Shown: one piece after another, positions 22,796 through 34,868 of the stretch | How positions within the stretch are numbered: position 1 is the stretch's first letter | How the letters are laid out: each line of letters begins with the position of its first letter | Origin: Tanypteryx hageni | Lineage: Eukaryota; Arthropoda; Insecta; Odonata; Petaluridae | NCBI GenBank assembly: GCA_028673005.1 | Contig: CM054115.1 | Location: 189,414,548 to 189,478,547 of the forward strand | DNA: 64,000 nucleotides | Direction: 5' to 3' | Notes under the pieces: generated by a model | What the model was told of the DNA's origin: nothing | The model's input: the letters and a program-made list of their open reading frames with translations, nothing else | Databases searched by the model: none | Position numbers and translations under genes: made by a program

Positions 22796-23095
22796 ATCTA
22801 AATCACTGGTGCCCAAACTTTTCTTCGGTGGCCTGCATTGGCAGTTGCCAATTCTTCAACGGGCCGGATTAGAGATCGGAAGTTATCTATATGTTCTAAA
22901 GGTCCATATAAGTAAAAATCAAATCTAAATAAGATTTTTATGATTAATATTTCAGTATTGAAAGTTTTATAATAAAAATTTTCATAAAATGTATGAATTT
23001 TTGTGTTAAATTTTTCAGATAGATTTTTCATCATACATTCGCGGACCGCACAAAAACCCATCGTGGTCCGTACTTTGGGCACTGCTGGTCTAAAT
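22796..23095. mobile_element. hAT-type MITE with near-perfect 8-bp target duplication
   Basis: The element spans 22804-23087. It begins CACTGGTGCCCAAA and ends in the reverse complement of CAGCAGTGCCCAAA. The 8-bp flanks ATCTAAAT (22796-22803) and GTCTAAAT (23088-23095) differ at one position. Internal GGGCCGGATT, AGTAAAAATCAA and GGACCGCAC motifs relate it to the other MITEs here. It has no transposase. Confidence 0.85.
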
Positions 23096-23600
23096 GAGTG
23101 ATCAATTGTCAAAACTGGCATTGTAGCAATTTTATATAGAAATAGGTGAAAGTTTGAATAATTTATTGCGTGCTTTGTTTACCGCACGTGTACTTCCCTA
23201 TCATGGAGATCTAAAAACTATCGGTTTTGTCAGAGAACAAAATTCACCTGATGATCCTGTAACAGGAAAAACAGGTCGAATAAATTCGTGTATAGTGGAA
23301 ATTTACAATAATTGTCTTTATTTATATGAGCGATATCGTTTTCTGAACGTTGTTCTCTAGCGTAACACCAGACTTAATATGTTGCAATGCCGGTCCCTAA
23401 TTTCATTCCTATAAAATAATTTCTCCCTGAACCAACTTGATCCTGTAACAATAAATACAATTGTGCTTGTTTTTCCCTACGATTACAACAGTTGCCTGCG
23501 ATCCCGATGCTGCATTGAATATACCGTGCGCATATGATAAAGAAAAATTGCAAAGAAGTATTGACGATGCTTAAATACCGCCGTAACTGCTCCTCTTTCC
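23096..23600. other. gene-free intron or intergenic DNA
   Basis: No coding support. A CCTGATGATCCTGTAACAGG stretch at about 23248-23267, followed by GGTCGAATAAA, resembles the 3' ends of some dispersed arthropod repeats but is too short to assign. Confidence 0.4.
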
Positions 23601-24333
23601 CTCTAGACCAGGAGTTTCAAACCAGTCGAGCGCGATCGACCTTTGGCTCTTCTAAAGTCGATCGCGGAGCCTTCCCTCATCTCTATTACTTTTTATTGAA
23701 TCAAGTGAGAAATGTTGAGACGATATAGATTTCGACTTTGGTTGATGAAAATTCTTATACATAGTTCATTAGTGAATGTAGCTTTGAAAGTGAATTCAGT
23801 ACTTGGCTCCATATAGTTGTGAGAGTCAATGTTTTCTTGGATGAATGAAACCAAAACAAAGCATCGCACCAGCTTAACAGACTGAGTGATAGTATTCGAC
23901 TTGCAGTATCAACTTACACACCAGAGTTTTCCAGTGCATATTGTAGAAAAAATGTAGTGTCAGAGTTCCCATTAATTCAATGAATAATGCTACGTAACAT
24001 ATGATTTTTCTGTTACTATTAATGAAGTTTAATTGTAAGTAAAATATTCTATTGTTCAGAACGAAAATTCAAACCAAGTTTTATTCCTGTTTGTTTAACT
24101 CAAATCGAATTGGTGGGGCATGTTAAATAGGACACAGGTTATGATGCTGGATTCTGTCTTCTGAAGTTTGGGATAAATTTGCGGGGATTCTCCAGCCTCC
24201 CCCGCGCTAAAAACAGTATTTCTCGCATCAGGGCCCACGTAGACATAGGTACGCCTTAAGGTCAATCCTCGGTAAATTTACAAGCGAAAAGTAGATCTTT
24301 GGTGCTGAAAGGTTGGAGACCCCTGCTCTAGAC
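23601..24333. mobile_element. hAT-type MITE with perfect 8-bp target duplication
   Basis: The element spans 23609-24325 (717 bp). Its start CAGGAGTTTCAAACC is mirrored at the end by the reverse complement of CAGGGGTCTCCAACC. Perfect CTCTAGAC duplications lie at 23601-23608 and 24326-24333. There is no transposase. Near the left end GATCGAC/GTCGATCG repeats form a subterminal inverted motif. Confidence 0.92.
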
Positions 24334-25019
24334 TGTGTATGGTTTATCATTTTGTATAATTAACTGATAGAGAATTTTTCATAAGCTCCATCCGGATGGA
24401 TTAAAGAACAATATTTTTTCTTTTCTTTTAGTAATGATTTGACCTGTTAGCCTTACTAAATACTTCACCCGGAAATCCCTCTCAATAATTATAGCATTTA
24501 TACCTCTTTCTTCCAAGTTAGCAGATGACTGGAGGTTTTTCGATACTCTTCATTCGATTAAAAAACTCGTGCATATATAATTCGCATTGCCGTCTAATTT
24601 CAAAAATAATGCCGTCTATTCATAATTTATAAATGATAAAGAGCCGAATATTTTTATCAAAGAGCTAAGAACATAAATTACCGATCTTTCATTTTAATTC
24701 AATTTTTTTATAAAGATCCTATTATACTATGGATTCGTAATAGTGCCTAAGTAAATAGTTTGTGCAAGCCATCGTTCAAACTGCGTTGGTTAAAGCCATT
24801 TGTCTTTGATTTTATGAATGTCATGCCATACAGTTATGGCCAGTAGTCTCATTGCAATTTTGCTAAACAAATATTGTCTATCCTTCGTTTGCTTTAAAAA
24901 GAAACTCCCTCCAAACTTCATCGGCTAACAGGATAGCTTAGGAACTTTGGTTGACTACTCTTCTTTAGATTCCACGAACAAAAGCGGTTCCGTGCATTTC
25001 TACGCTGAAAACGAAAAAT
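24334..25019. other. gene-free AT-rich DNA
   Basis: No recognisable feature before the purine tract. Confidence 0.5.
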
Positions 25020-25530
25020 CAGGAGAGTGGGAGCGAAAGAAAGGGCAAGGGACAGAAAGGAGAGAGGAGGAGAGAGGGAAGACAGGAGAGATAGAGGATG
25101 GGGAATGAGAGAAGGGAAGAAAAGAGAGAAGAGGAAGAAGAGAGATGAGGAAGAAGAGAGGACGAAGGGAGGAGGAAGAAGAGAGGAGGTGAGGAGGGAG
25201 GAGAGAGGTGAGGAGGATGGAGAAAGGGAGTGAGGGTAGAGGAGGGAGGAGGGAGAAGAGAGGAGGGAGGAGAGAGGAGGGGGAAGGAGAGAGAAGTGGA
25301 AAGAGAGGGGGGGAGAAGGAGAGAGGAGAGGGAAGGAGAGAGGAGGGGGAGGATAGAGGAAGGGGAAGGTGAGAGGAGGGGGAAGGTGAGAGGAGGGGGA
25401 AGGAGAGAGGAGGGGGAGGAGAGAGGAAGGGGAAGGAGAGAGTAGGGGGAGGAGAGGAGGGGGAAGGAGAAAGGAGGGGGAAGGAGAGAGGAGGAAGACC
25501 GAGAGAGGAGGGAAGGAAGGACAAGGGAAA
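25020..25530. repeat. polypurine tract, ~510 bp (GGA/GAG-rich)
   Basis: The + strand is almost all A and G, in irregular GGAGAGAGGAGGGGGAAG-like units. Long frames on both strands (Arg/Glu/Gly on +, Ser/Pro/Leu on -) arise from the composition and are not genes. Confidence 0.9.
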
Positions 25531-25690
25531 GACAGACGGTCAAAATTCCAGGGTGGGTATCAGCCTCCTCCGTCTTTATTTCCATCGCTTTCTTCCTCTT
25601 GTCGTATCCATCGTTCTTGGCGACACGATCGGAACCTGCTCTGGGGACAGCGACTGCGTACGACTCTCCATCCAATGAGAGTTCTTCAAT
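25531..25690. other. mixed-composition spacer between purine and pyrimidine tracts
   Basis: Balanced sequence between a purine-rich and a pyrimidine-rich + strand. No gene is recognised. Confidence 0.4.
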
Positions 25691-26221
25691 CCTTTTTTTT
25701 ATTCGATAAACCTCATCTCTCTCATCTAACTCCCATTCCCTCCTCCTTCCTATACCTCTTACCTCCCTCTCTCTCACTTCTCTCTCTCTCTCTCTCTCGT
25801 TCTCTTTCCTTTATCGCCCCTTCCACCTTCCCTGCCTTCTATCCCTCCTCCTTCTCTCCCCACTTCCTCCCTCCCCACCCCTCCTCCCCCTCATCCCTTT
25901 CATCGCTTGTACCTTGGGAGGGCTCGCTGCGGACGACATGAGCAAAAGGCTCTTTGAGTCGATTCCAACTGTACGCCCACAAGGGGAGAGTGCACGCTCC
26001 ACGACACCAGGAAAGGACCCTTTGCCCCCCTTTTCTCCTCTTCCCACCCCTCATTCCCAGCCCTCTCCCCTCCCCCAGCCTCCCTTCTCCTCTCCCCGTT
26101 TTCCTCCCTCTCTTTGGCTCCCGACATTGTCCTTTGTCGAGCTCCCCTCCCTCTCTCCCTCCCTCTATCCGGTCCCAGAACAATAAATTCTATTCTATTC
26201 TTCTATTCTCTCCCTCTCTCC
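25691..26221. repeat. polypyrimidine tracts upstream of LINE copy A
   Basis: Pyrimidine-rich at 25691-25905, with a (CT)n core near 25770-25798, and again at about 26015-26221. The two are separated by a mixed segment of ~110 bp. The second tract runs directly into the 5'-truncated start of the LINE at 26222. Confidence 0.85.
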
Positions 26222-28080
26222 TTATTTTCGACAAATATAAACGCGTTAGAAACAAAACGAAACAATTAATCAGAAATGAAAAAATTAGATTTATTCATTC
26301 AATAGCTAGTCCGAAAGAATCACCCTCGATTATTTGGAAAAAACTTAGGTCGATTGGTATTGGCAAACAAAATGATTTTAAAATGCCTCCATACATATCA
26401 TTCGACGCGTTGAATTCTAAATTTTCTACACCCCCGAATGTAATTGATAAAATAAAAAGGGAAACTATTAATTCGATCACTATCGCAGCGGAAAAATCAA
26501 ATAAGGATTTTAACCCGTTTAAGTTCATTCCCGTCACTCAATTACAAGTGCTCCATGCATTTAGTAAAATCAAATCTAAAGCTCAAGGCTCCGATCGCAT
26601 TCCCACTATCTTTATCAAGAAATTGATACATATTATTCTACCAATAATATTAATTAATTAATTGCTCCCTATCTCAAGAAAAATTTTCATTGCAGTGGAA
26701 ACGCGCTTTCATTAGGCCATTACCAAAGAAATTGAAATCAACTGAAATCAACAATTTTCGCCCAATAAGCCTTTTACCTATCTTATCAAAAGCCTTAGAA
26801 AAATTAGAGCATGAACTAATCACACTCTTTCTTAACGAAAATCAATTGTTAGATACTTTCCAATCTGGCATTCTTAAATCTCACAGCACCACCACTACTC
26901 TTGTAAAAATCACCGATGACATTCGCCGCGCTATGGATAAAAGGGAACTTACAATCCTAGTATTACTGGACTTCAGTAAAGCTTTCGACTAGATAGACAA
27001 AGATGTTTTGCTTTCTAAACTGCTAACAATGAACTTCTCGCGTTAGGCCATAAATTGGATATCTTCTTATTTAAGCGATCGTTCCCAACAAGTTATTTCC
27101 ATTGATTCTTCACCTGATTGTTTTATAAACGGAAGAGGTGTCCCACAGGGCTCAATTTTGGGTCCCCCTAGTATTTTCTTGATACATAAATGACTGTTCC
27201 GTGTCACTTAAATACTGCAATCATCACCTTTATGCAGATGACTTTCAATTATACACAAGTTCTACCGCAAACTATCTCGCAAAAACCCTAAAAAATATCA
27301 ATAAAGATTTAGAAACGCTAGAGGTCTGGAGTAATAAAACCTTTCTTAGTATCAATCCAGAAAAATCACAGGCAATCTTAATCGGATACCCTAAGATATT
27401 AGCAGCTTATAATCAATCCCAAATAATCCCGATCAACATAGTAAATTCAAATATACTTTATTGTAAAGTGGTAAAGAATCTTGGATTGCTTATAGATGAA
27501 ACCCTCTCTTGGGCCCCACATGTTATAAATGTGTGTAAAACAGTAAACTCATCTCTTCACTCACTCAAGAAGTTAAGTAGCAATACTCAGGTTTCTCTAA
27601 AAGGCATCTGGTAACTTCATTAATTATTCCGCATTTTGAATATGTTGATTTAGCGCACCAAGATTTATCTCAAGAGCTTTCGTTAAAAATTCAGAGAACA
27701 CATAACGCGTGCATCAGATATATATTTAATCTGAAGAAATCAGACCACATTTCTGAGTCACTCGTCAAACTAAACTGGCTAAAATTGGAGTCTCGTAGAC
27801 GCCTACATTTGCTTTCCTTGCTATACCCAATTACTTAATTCCAACAATCCCCATTATCTTGACGCTGAATTTAGAAGTATAGACACTGTACATAACCGTA
27901 ATACCAGAGGGAGCCATAAACTCCTTATTCCTCATCACAGAACAGTAATTTTCTTCATTGTAACTGCTTGCAGACTATGGAACGACCTTCCCCAAACAAT
28001 AAAAAAATCGCACTCGCTCTCCTCATTCAAGCGACACTGCTATAAATCTCTCTTATCCTTGCAAAGGAACAGTTAAACGC
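26222..28080 (+). pseudogene. LINE copy A reverse transcriptase, multiply broken
   Basis: Recognisable RT segments include KIKSKAQGSDRIP, WKRAFIRPLPKK, NFRPISLLPILSKALEK, LLDFSKAFD, then GVPQGSILG and the catalytic HLYADDFQLY (YADD at 27231-27242). LSINPEKSQAILIGYPK and the C-terminal domain follow (QRTHNACIRYIFNLKKSD; WNDLPQTIKKS near 27990). Stops or shifts fall at about 26661, near 26990 and 27045, at about 27170 and at 27612. The protein would copy LINE RNA into DNA but is not translatable. The family resembles CR1/L2-group elements with a YADDLQIY RT signature. I do not assign a clade firmly. Confidence 0.88.
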
Positions 28081-28645
28081 GCTTAATGCTTCAACTGATT
28101 TATTTATATATATTTTTTAATATTTTTTTTAATATCTTGATTTTGACAAAACAATATTTATTGTAAATGTTTGTATTTTACTGATTTGATATGTATTTTT
28201 TCTTCTTTCCATTTTGTTCAGACACACCAATGTTAATATCTATCCATTTTGATATTTTTATATGTTTATTTTATCAATGATCTATTCGTATTGTGCCAAT
28301 TTATTTTTCTTTATCTCTTTATGATTTTAATATGCTTCTAACTTGTTCTAAATCTTATTTATGTGATGTCTTTAGTACATCTCAGTAGGTTTCGCAGGTT
28401 TTTTCACACCCCCCTTCTTGTGTGGGTGTTTTCAGGCAGTGGGTTTTTTCCCATGGATTCCATTATTCAGCAGTCCATATTTTTTCCCAAAAAATCACAT
28501 CTTTTCTTTTCAAATACTTGTATTTTTATTGTTACCTGTATTTACATTGTTAATGTTTTATGTATTACTATGTTTCACGACGAGGGGTTAGGTGAAAGAT
28601 GGGACTTCCTAGCCTCAATCTCGCCCCATATAAAGACCAAATCAT
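26222..28645 (+). mobile_element. LINE copy A (CR1/L2-like family with pyrimidine-tract ends), 5'-truncated
   Basis: It lacks the endonuclease and begins in the region before the RT. It carries a broken RT (26222-28080) and a 3' UTR to about 28645. Conserved 3' modules are a CACAC/GTGTG hairpin at about 28406-28425 and a terminal block GGGTTAGGTGAAAGATGGGA...CTCAATCTCGCCCCATATAAAG at 28585-28636. A CT-rich tract follows immediately. Copies B and C (36890, 39432) share coding and UTR modules. Confidence 0.85.
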
Positions 28646-28890
28646 TCAATCAATCCTTCCATCTCTCACTCCCTCCACCTCTCCTCCCTCCACCTCTCGC
28701 TCCACCTCCCTCTCTCCCTCCCCCACCCACCCACCCACCCTCCCTCTCTCCCTCCCTCTCTCCCCCCTATCTCCCTCCATCTCTCCCTCCCTCTCTCCCT
28801 CACTCTCTCCCTCCCTCTATCCATCCCTCTATCCCTCTCTTTCTCCTTCTCTCCCTCCCTCCCTCTCTTTCTCCCTCCCTCTCTATTCTT
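28646..28890. repeat. polypyrimidine tract following LINE copy A
   Basis: (CCCTCT)n/(CTCC)n-type sequence on the + strand, starting right after the conserved LINE terminus. It may be the element's tail or its insertion target. See the finding on LINE ends. Confidence 0.9.
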
Positions 28891-29049
28891 ATGGTAATTG
28901 GTGACACGTGTTTTACGGTCGCTCCGCAAAACCCAACTTTCACTCTTCCCGCTGCGATGGCTCCCAAAAACAACCCGGCCAAGGAGGACTTGGAGGCGGA
29001 CAACTGCTTTATCCATTCGATGCTTGAGAGGGTATTGACATCGATGACT
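28891..29049 (+). other. short non-repetitive segment with an open frame, unidentified
   Basis: A GC-balanced ~160-bp segment between two repeat boundaries. From 28957 it encodes MAPKNNPAKEDLEADNCFIH and continues to about 29048 before running into LINE tail sequence. I do not recognise the peptide. It could be a bit of host gene, of LINE ORF1, or chance. No splice sites were established. Confidence 0.35.
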
Positions 29050-29160
29050 TGCTTTACATCTACATTTACATGTTATCTTGCAATTCACCTAATTGGTGGG
29101 TGGCAGGGGATGCAATGCACCAAAACCTACCTAAAGATTGTCTAACGCAGGCTGAAATTA
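29050..29160 (-). mobile_element. solo 3' tail of the CR1/Daphne-like LINE
   Basis: Only about 110 bp of the element's 3' end is present (- strand). It reads ACATGTAAATGTAGATG-type tail, CAATTAGGTGAATTG hairpin and the GGTGCATTGCAtC palindrome. It abuts the tail of the larger LINE at 29180 through a (TCTA)n stretch. It is an extreme 5' truncation, a usual outcome of target-primed reverse transcription. Confidence 0.8.
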
Positions 29161-29249
29161 TATTGTGATCTCTATCTATCTATCTGCATGATACCCTGCA
29201 AGTCACCTTTTTGGTGAATGGCAGGAGGTGCAGCGCACCAAGGCTCCAT

Positions 29250-30814
29250 AATTTTCCTACGTTATCATTTCCTATTATGTTCTTAATATCCAAGAGAAAA
29301 ACGATCCTCTATATCGCTCCGTTCTACAGTTGATCTGGCTAATTTTATCCTCACTGTCCTGCCTTCTGAGATACGTCGGGCTTTTGATAAGTCCTACTAC
29401 CTCATTCGCTAGTCCCTCCGACATAAATTTTACCAGTAGTTTAAATCTAGCCTGCAGCCTGCGTTCCTCTAACGATGTCCATTTCAGATTTTCAATTATT
29501 AATGTTACCCTTTATTTTCTATCGTAATTCCTCTTTACAAATCTAGCTGCCCTGCGCTGAACCTTTTCTATCTCGTTAGTGAGTCCCTTTTCGTAAGGAT
29601 CCCACACAGCTGAAGCATATTCGACCTGCGGTCGGACCAAGGATAAATAATATAATTCTTTCACTTTTCGGAGCTATTTCGAACTATTCTCCCTATAAAG
29701 GCCTGATATTGTTAGCGGCACCTTTCAATCGGCGAATGTGAGTGTCCCACGAGATATTACGATGGATCGTGACCCAAATATATTTAACCGAGTCTAAAAC
29801 TGGAATCTCTACTCCGTCCAACGAATAATTAACATCCGAGATACTCTTGGTTCTCCAGAAATTGATGACGCAGCTTTTCTTTTGGTTGATCTCTAACTGC
29901 CATTCCTTACACAGTGCAGAAATAGCTTCTAGATCATTTTGGAGATAATGATGGACTTCCTGATTGCTTATTTCTCTATAAATGACGGTGTCGTCCGCGA
30001 AAAGCCTAATTTTACTGCTGACTACTGAGCTGATATCGTTTATATAAATTAGAAATAATAACGAACCAATTACACTACCCTGCGGAACGTCAGAGACAAC
30101 CTCCACTAAGTTAAAAGATTTCCCATGAATAACAACCTTCTGCTTCCTATGATTTAAAAATTCACGGATCCAACTAACAATTTTTGAATTAACGTTTAAG
30201 GTTTCTAATTTCGTTATTAACATCCTGTGAAGTATCTTTCCTAAAATCTAAGAAGATGGCATCGACCTGCCTATTATTTTCTCCGCTTCTCAGTATACAA
30301 TTCACAAAAAGACCGAGCTGAGTATCACAAGACCTACCTTTCCTGAAGCCGTGTTGACAATCATCTAACAATGAATTACTATCAATAAATTGCATTATGC
30401 TGCTAACGAGTATATGCTCGAGAATCTTACACGATATCGAAGTTGAGGAAATCGGCCTGTAATTTCATGGGTTCTCCTTGTCGCCGCCCTTATGAATTGG
30501 GGTTACGTGCGCTAACTTCCTGTCGTTAGGGACCTCTCCGCGGGAAATGGATTTCTCGAATATTATACGAAGAAAAGGTGCTATTCCTTCAGCTAATTCT
30601 TTTAAAACACGAGCAGGAATTTCTTCGGGGCCAGTGGCTTTGTTATGTCTGATGGAACTTAATTGCTTTGCTATTCCCACCTCAGAAAATACTCTATCGT
30701 TCATCAGGTTCCTCCTTATAGCGGGTGCATAATGTACGCAATAGTATACGGCTGTAAATGCTTTTACAAAATGGCCGTTTAACAGGTTGGCTTTCTCTAC
30801 GCTATCATGAAATT
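29250..30814 (-). pseudogene. LINE reverse transcriptase and C-terminal domain (3' part of split element)
   Basis: From the hAT junction on the - strand: NKATGPEEIPARVLKELAEG, DRKLAHVTPIHKGGDKENP, a break, CQHGFRKGRSCDTQLGLFV, VDAIFLDFRK, SDVPQGSVIGSLLFLIYIND and catalytic FADD (30001-29990). CKEWQLEIN and HIRRLKGAANN follow. Past a frame break near 29690 the C-terminal domain (VEYASAVWDPYEKG, KVQRRAARFVKRNYD) runs to about 29250. At least three breaks interrupt it (around 30465, 30230 and 29690), and a stop lies near 29526. The usual SGVPQGS is SDVPQGS here. It is the RT half of the element whose endonuclease lies at 35876-36777. Confidence 0.88.
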
Positions 30815-30829
30815 CAGTGGCGCACACAG

Positions 30830-31695
30830 ACTTTTTTCTAGGGGGGGTCCGATCTATTTGGCAGGCATAAAAAAAGTTTAAGGTTACCCTTTATTATTTA
30901 TTTTATTTACACAACTTGGGTTTAAAAATTAATGCCCTTTCTAAATAGTACATTATTACTGTAAAACACACAATTAGAATAAATATATTACAGTGTAATA
31001 TCTCAAATTTTCCGAGTATATTATTACAGTGAAATATAGACTAAAGGTCCAGGGTTATCAGCAGAAGTAGACATATTTCAACGCCATATTTTAACTTCGA
31101 AAATATAAGCAAAAATAACATAAATAACAAACCATATATACAATTTGATTTTATTTCAAAGTCCTATTTTGTTTCCCAAACAGCAAAATCCAATAGTCTA
31201 GGTCATGCGCTTAAATTTTTTTAAATACCAGTATTTTCAGAGGAATACACAAAATATGATTCTTAGGAGCGGTTTACATCGTTTTTCCCTTGTCGTTTAA
31301 ATTTACTGAAAATCGGGAACATAAGAAGAAAATATATTCAAAACATTCGATTTCTAATAATCTAATTTTTAATTGTTTTATATTAAATCTACATTACCCT
31401 TTAAAATGAAAAATACTCTCGCAATTATTAACTGGGCTCACTGAGTTTGATAATATTCAAAATTACAAATGAAAGAAAACAGAAAAGTCATTTAATGGGA
31501 CACAGTGGTCAGGTTAACTACTAGAACCTGCTGGTCTGGGAAGACGGTGATCAAATTAGAGGGGACAGGTCAGAGTAGTCATCTCAGAGAAAATAATTGC
31601 ACTCTTGAAAATGTTCTACTAAATAGGAGTCACTTTGAGAGGTGGTTCCCCTTTGGAGGCCTTACTGCACTTGATTAAAAATAACATTTCTTACC
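30830..31695. other. non-coding interior of the hAT element (3' side of transposase)
   Basis: About 870 bp of AT-rich DNA between the left terminus and the transposase 3' end. No other gene is recognised. Confidence 0.6.
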
Positions 31696-34111
31696 TCAAA
31701 TGGTAAAATCCAATCGTCTCGGTTTCTTGCTTAATTCATCCAAAACATCTTCTGGAGACACCTGTAAACTGTTGGTATTTAATAATGCAAGACCATTAAG
31801 TCTATCACTTTTCATGGTGCTTCTTAGATAAGTTTTTAACCTCCTCAAAGTAGAGAATGGTCTTTCGCTGGTACAGGTGCTAATGGGAAGTGTACATAGT
31901 ATTTGTAGGAGCAGTTTGATACGAGGATACAACTCTCTGTCACAATAAATGAACCCTTCAATAGCAGAAAATAATTCCTTGTTCCGTAAAAAATTTTTCC
32001 ATAGTTTAAGTTCACCAAGCATGCTTTCCTTATTGTGGCAAAAAAATATCATCACTGTTCGAATAAAATTCTGCTAACGTGAGAAAATCACTTTTCGTTT
32101 CATCATCGTAATTATGAGTCAAATCCAAATTTAGCTAAAATGTTATTATGTTTTTCAAGTCTTTGTTTTATTTGACTTATTACATTGTTTAGAAAGGGTA
32201 AGAATATAGCCCGTCTGTAGTACTCCTCAGGGGATTTAGCTGGAATATTGTTGCGGTACACTGATAGCTTCGTGGGACATCTTGGAATTTTAATTTCTTC
32301 CTCTTCTCTTACAAATTCCAGAAGCTTTATGGCCATTTCAAAAATCTCTTTGAAAACTGATTCAGAATTAATGTTTAAACTTTCAAGTCCTTCAATGACC
32401 GAGTCAGCATAACTCATTGCCTTCTTCAAATCAATATTAACTGTTTGTAAATATTCACTCAACCTTTTAGTAAGAGCAAATACCTTATTTATATTCAGCA
32501 AAGAAATGATGAAATCAACTTTAGAAATCGATACATTTAAAAGAGAAGCTTGAACGGAAACATCGTTATCATTCCACTCTGTCATTTCATTCAGTGATGC
32601 TTGTATAGCATTAAATAATTCAACCGTAACTAGTATCGAATCATGTCTTTCAATCCATCTCGTGCCACACATTTGAACTAATTTTCGTTTTCTAGAATGA
32701 GGACAGTGTTTTTCAATATTTCTTATTAAAACATTTTGCCTCAATGGAGTGTGAAAAAAATTATAGATTTTACCCACTATTCCCACACAGTTTCTGATAT
32801 TGGGTAAATTAGAAGAATCTGAAATCGCTAGGTTTAAACTGTGTGAGCTACAATGCACATATAATGCAGAGGGGAAGTGTTTTTTAACATGAGCTTGAAC
32901 TCCTTGGAACTGTCCACTCATTGCACTAGCCCCATCATATCCTTGGCCTCTGAGAAATTTTTAATTAATTTTGAAATATTGCAAAGAATCTATCAAATGT
33001 GTGGCAAGACTTTGTCCTGTTCTACTGACAACCGGTATAAATTGTATAAACTGTTCTTGGACAGTATCATTTTCAATGAATCGAGCAGCAAGAGCAAACT
33101 GTTCTATCCCAGGAACATCAGTAGTTTCATCTGCTATTATACTGAAACATTTACTCTTATTGATGCGATTTGCAATATCCCTTAAAATTATATCATTTAT
33201 GGAAGAAATGATTTCATTTTGTGCTCTCCAGCTTACGTAGGAATTTCTTCCACAACTTTTAAAATGATTCCTTAAAATTTCGTCTCCTGCTTCCACACGC
33301 ATTCTAAGTAATGCTCTAAAATTTCCCTCATTTTTTTCAGGGGTTTCTTCAACATTTAAGGGGCCATAATCTAAATGTTCTCGTAAGGGAATCCCCTGCT
33401 TCCCGCAAAATAGGACAGTTTTTATTATTGAGCCAAGTATTTCCCTGTTTTTTGCTACTTCCGCAGCTTTGTTTTTATCTAAAATCAAATCAATCGGGAG
33501 CACTTTTTTCTCATCAATTTTCTTTAAATTGAAAATATTTCCAAGCTTCGTGCATGATATGACAATTTGCCATGCTTCTCAAAATATTCTATGGCATGGT
33601 TCCATTTGTTGAAAGCTTCTGAAACAAATTTACCCGGATTTTGCTCCCTATGCACTCCTACTCTAAATGGAGAAACAAGCACACAATATTTGCAGAAGAG
33701 ACCATCCATTAATTCCGAATTACATGCCCAATGCCATTTTTCAAGCCAATGTGCTTGGCACCTTAAATTTTTGCCTTTAATATTCTTGACAGGAAATTAA
33801 TATTTAGCATCTGGTGACCATAAACTATTAAAAACTTCCAGGAGTTTCTTACCAGAACAATATTCTTTCGATTTCAAAAAGTTTGCTATATCATTAGGGT
33901 TACCTTTATTGTCCGCATCTGTCTCCGTAGTACATCCAGTAACCAGTGCGAACGACGAACACGGCTCTTTTTCTTGCAATGATGCACTATCGATGAGGTC
34001 ACTATGTTCGCTGAAATTAATTTTCTCACCATCTTTTTGTTCACTATGCACATTTCCTCGCAACTTCTTCACAAATGATAATATTGAAATTTGTTTTCTT
34101 TTACTACTCAT
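31696..34111 (-). pseudogene. hAT-family transposase, decayed
   Basis: Read on the - strand from the Met codon at 34111. The N-terminal region is Lys/Ser-rich (KRKQISILSFVKKL). A TTF-type zinc finger follows (RCQAHWLEKWHWAC, then DGLFCKYCVLV, about 33770-33660). A catalytic-core region (DUF4371-like) has FSIIADETTDV (33112 and onward) and GYDGASAMSGQ. A long insertion domain is next, and a C-terminal hAT dimerisation domain at about 31940-31800 (TSERPFSTLRRLKTYLRS). The enzyme would excise and reinsert hAT elements. In-frame stops lie at 33797 and 32961, and frameshifts near 33520 and 32080, so it is inactive. Size and domain order match the ZMYM1/52-kDa-repressor-like transposases common in arthropods. 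It lies within matching TIRs. Confidence 0.9.
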
Positions 34112-34868
34112 ATTTATCTATGTAAGGGGTAAACCAAAGAGTTTTGAAAGGACAGTTTCTCACTTTTTCATTTGCACTAGAATGCGAGTAGCCTATCTTA
34201 CGTCTATAAGCAGTGCTTTACTTGGATAAAAATAAGTGCCGGTACTCTCCCTAACATCAGCAAATTATCTAATTAGAAAAGTACCCCATTTGTTGATGTT
34301 CGGGATTTGTAGCGAAAAATGTACTTTTCCACAGTAAGAGATACACTCATCACTACACTTCCTCACTCATCGAGACTTCTTTTCCAACTAACCAACTTCT
34401 CCAAATTGGAGACTCCAATTGCATTCTTTTGAGAGTCTCAGCTGCAGTTTTTATTCCCCCTTTTAGTGGAAATAGGATATTTTACAAAAACGGCCATTCA
34501 CCTGGTCGCCTGAACCTCCTCCCACACAGCAGGGATCCAGGAAGTCTCCAAAAGACAAAAATGGAGAACATAAGACCCAGAAAGGGATGAACGTTTCTCA
34601 ACTGAAACCCCTTTTCATGGAAATAGGATATTTTCAGCAAAAAGATTTTGTCTTGACCAACGGTCACTTTAAACACCGATATTTTCTTGGAAAAGGAACT
34701 TTCCCTTCTCCCTTCCTTCCCTCTTTCCGTCTTCCCCATATTCACGCACTCATTCCTGGAGCAAAAGCATTCCTGAGAACACTTTAAACGTCTTGCCTTC
34801 ACCCTCATCTCAGGATAAAATATGCCCCTATGGGGGGGGAGGGGTCCAGACCCGGTGGACCCCCCCTA
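34112..34868. other. non-coding interior of the hAT element (5' side of transposase)
   Basis: About 760 bp between the transposase start and the right terminus. It presumably holds the promoter of the transposase, but no specific element is recognisable. GGATATTTT repeats occur at 34469 and 34628. Confidence 0.5.

Noticed and set aside
25019..25777. 252-residue - strand frame opposite the polypurine tract
   Set aside because: It is almost wholly Ser/Pro/Leu from the CT-rich complement, with no conserved domain or splice context.
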